Assembly (NCBI GenBank): GCA_013813185.1
Contig: JACCSD010000261.1
Location: 1-7,172, forward strand
Origin: Burkholderiaceae bacterium
Lineage (GTDB): Bacteria; Pseudomonadota; Gammaproteobacteria; Burkholderiales; Burkholderiaceae_F
Direction of reading: 5' to 3'
Length of the DNA: 7,172 nucleotides
The notes beneath the pieces are model-generated. The model ran no database searches, was not told the origin of the DNA, and worked only from the letters and a program-made list of their open reading frames with translations. This document shows positions 6,322 through 7,172 of the stretch, in pieces (the stretch's first letter is position 1; each line of letters begins with the position of its first letter). The position numbers and the translations under genes are program-made.

Positions 6322-6344
6322 TGAATACGTTATAGAACGATGAA
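6322..6344. repeat. Repeat copy 2 (CGTT-N4-AACG core), candidate operator over the dehydrogenase start codon
   Basis: This copy matches the element at 6209-6231 at 18 of 23 positions, offset by 113 bp. The inverted arms are CGTT at 6328-6331 and AACG at 6336-6339. It occupies roughly +5 to +27 of the predicted transcript and runs into the ATG at 6340, so it replaces the place where a Shine-Dalgarno would normally be. Confidence 0.6.
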
Positions 6345-7172
6345 TATATTGATCCTGCCGGGTGACCACATCGGTCCCGAGATCACCAGCGCCGCTCATC
6401 GCGTACTCGAGCGTGTTAACGACGTGTTTTCGCTGCGGCTGCGATTTGAAACCATGGACGTCGGATTGAGCGCGCTGCCTCAACATCGGACGACGCTCCC
6501 CGACAGTGTCGTAAGCGCGGCGAAGCACGCAGCTGGTGTCGTACTGGGCCCTGCTTCGATGACCCACTACCCGCCCGTCGAGCAAGGCGGCATCAACGTG
6601 CCCGGTGCGGTGCGTCGCTTACTGGATTTGTACGCGAACATCCGTCCCAGTCGCGCTCGTGCTGGTATTCCCGATGCGCGGCCGGGCCTGGACATGGTGA
6701 TGGTGCGCGAGAACACCGAAGGCTTTTACGCGGACCGCAACATGTTTCTCGGCCACGCGGAGGTAATGCCTACCCCGGATCTCGCGCTTTCGATCCGCAA
6801 GATCACTGCCCACGCATCGCGCCGAATCGCGCGATCTGCGTTCGACCTGGCGCGCCGACGCCGCAGCAAAGTGACGGCCGTGCACAAGGAAACGGTCCTC
6901 AAAATGACCGACGGGCTTTTCATGCGCGAAGTGCGCGCAATGGCGGCGCAGTACCCGGATGTGGAATTCGAAGGTGTGATGGTCGATACGATGGCAGCGC
7001 TGCTTTACCATCGTCCGCAACAGTTCGATGTGGTTGTGATCACCAACATGTTCGGCGACATTCTGTCGAACGAAGCGGCGGCGATGAGCGGTGGTCTGGG
7101 ACTCGCAGCCGCGCTGAACGCCGGCGATGATCATGCGGCGGCCAACGCCGCGCACGGCTCCGCGCCCGACAT
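6340..7172 (+). CDS. Isocitrate/isopropylmalate dehydrogenase-family protein, C-terminus cut by the window edge
   Basis: 277 complete codons of an NAD(P)-dependent beta-decarboxylating dehydrogenase; family members run to about 350 residues. These enzymes oxidise a (2R)-hydroxy acid and release the beta-carboxylate as CO2 (isocitrate, isopropylmalate, homoisocitrate, tartrate, malate). Visible landmarks: ILPGDHIGPEI (5-15), GGINVPGAVRRLLDLYANIRPSR (83-105, with Arg92 and Arg102), VRENTEGFYADRNM (122-135, Arg123 and Tyr130), VHKETVLK (181-188, Lys183), VDTM (Asp216), NMFGDILSNEAA (236-247, Asp240) and HGSAPD at the edge. Two positions differ from classical members: Thr185 for the usual Asn and Asn244 for the third metal-site Asp. 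An in-frame stop at 6322 and lack of other ATGs fix the start, yet no Shine-Dalgarno is visible. It is divergent from the erythronate operon. The substrate is unknown; malate, tartrate or another four-carbon acid would fit the context. Confidence 0.88.
   Translation, partial: MNILILPGDHIGPEITSAAHRVLERVNDVFSLRLRFETMDVGLSALPQHRTTLPDSVVSAAKHAAGVVLGPASMTHYPPVEQGGINVPGAVRRLLDLYANIRPSRARAGIPDARPGLDMVMVRENTEGFYADRNMFLGHAEVMPTPDLALSIRKITAHASRRIARSAFDLARRRRSKVTAVHKETVLKMTDGLFMREVRAMAAQYPDVEFEGVMVDTMAALLYHRPQQFDVVVITNMFGDILSNEAAAMSGGLGLAAALNAGDDHAAANAAHGSAPD

Noticed and set aside
6619..7155. Minus-strand 178-codon frame opposite the dehydrogenase gene
   Set aside because: His/Arg-rich translation without family features; the plus strand carries the IDH/IMDH motifs throughout.
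1..7172. Mobile elements, CRISPR arrays, tRNA/rRNA genes, phage or defence genes
   Set aside because: No transposase-like frame, spaced repeat array, terminal inverted repeats, cloverleaf-like sequence or toxin/defence domain was recognised; the window reads as chromosomal metabolism.

Overview
The window is high-GC DNA with tightly packed genes, 4-bp ATGA start/stop overlaps and an orphan Bug-type (TctC) periplasmic binding protein. These traits point to a betaproteobacterium, most likely Burkholderiales. That placement is an inference from gene style; no taxonomic marker is present.

Layout. (1) 1-1185: a truncated fumarylacetoacetate-hydrolase-family gene reads leftward off the edge and is divergent from a TetR-family regulator (496-1185). 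Between them lies a perfect 7-2-7 inverted repeat, a good operator candidate. (2) 1133-6189: six co-directional minus-strand genes, in transcription order Bug binding protein, ABM-fold small protein, otnK, otnC, otnI, denD. The last four form a complete route from D-erythronate to dihydroxyacetone phosphate. DenD oxidises D-erythronate to 2-oxo-tetronate, OtnI isomerises it to 3-oxo-tetronate, OtnK phosphorylates that at O4, and OtnC decarboxylates it to DHAP. denD and tetR converge and overlap by 53 bp. (3) 6190-6339: a compact divergent control region with two recognisable sigma70-type promoters, each carrying one copy of a 23-bp repeat with a CGTT-N4-AACG core. (4) 6340 to the right edge: a truncated plus-strand gene for an isocitrate/isopropylmalate-dehydrogenase-family enzyme that departs from the classical family at two active-site positions.

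Reading of the whole: the central block is a four-carbon sugar-acid catabolic operon whose enzyme steps are already known (DUF1537 kinase pathways). Less usual are the Bug protein that may bring in the acid, the ABM-fold protein of unknown role between uptake and kinase genes, and the divergent beta-decarboxylating dehydrogenase apparently sharing a regulator with the operon. No mobile element, CRISPR array, tRNA or rRNA gene was seen. There is no gene-free stretch longer than about 150 bases.
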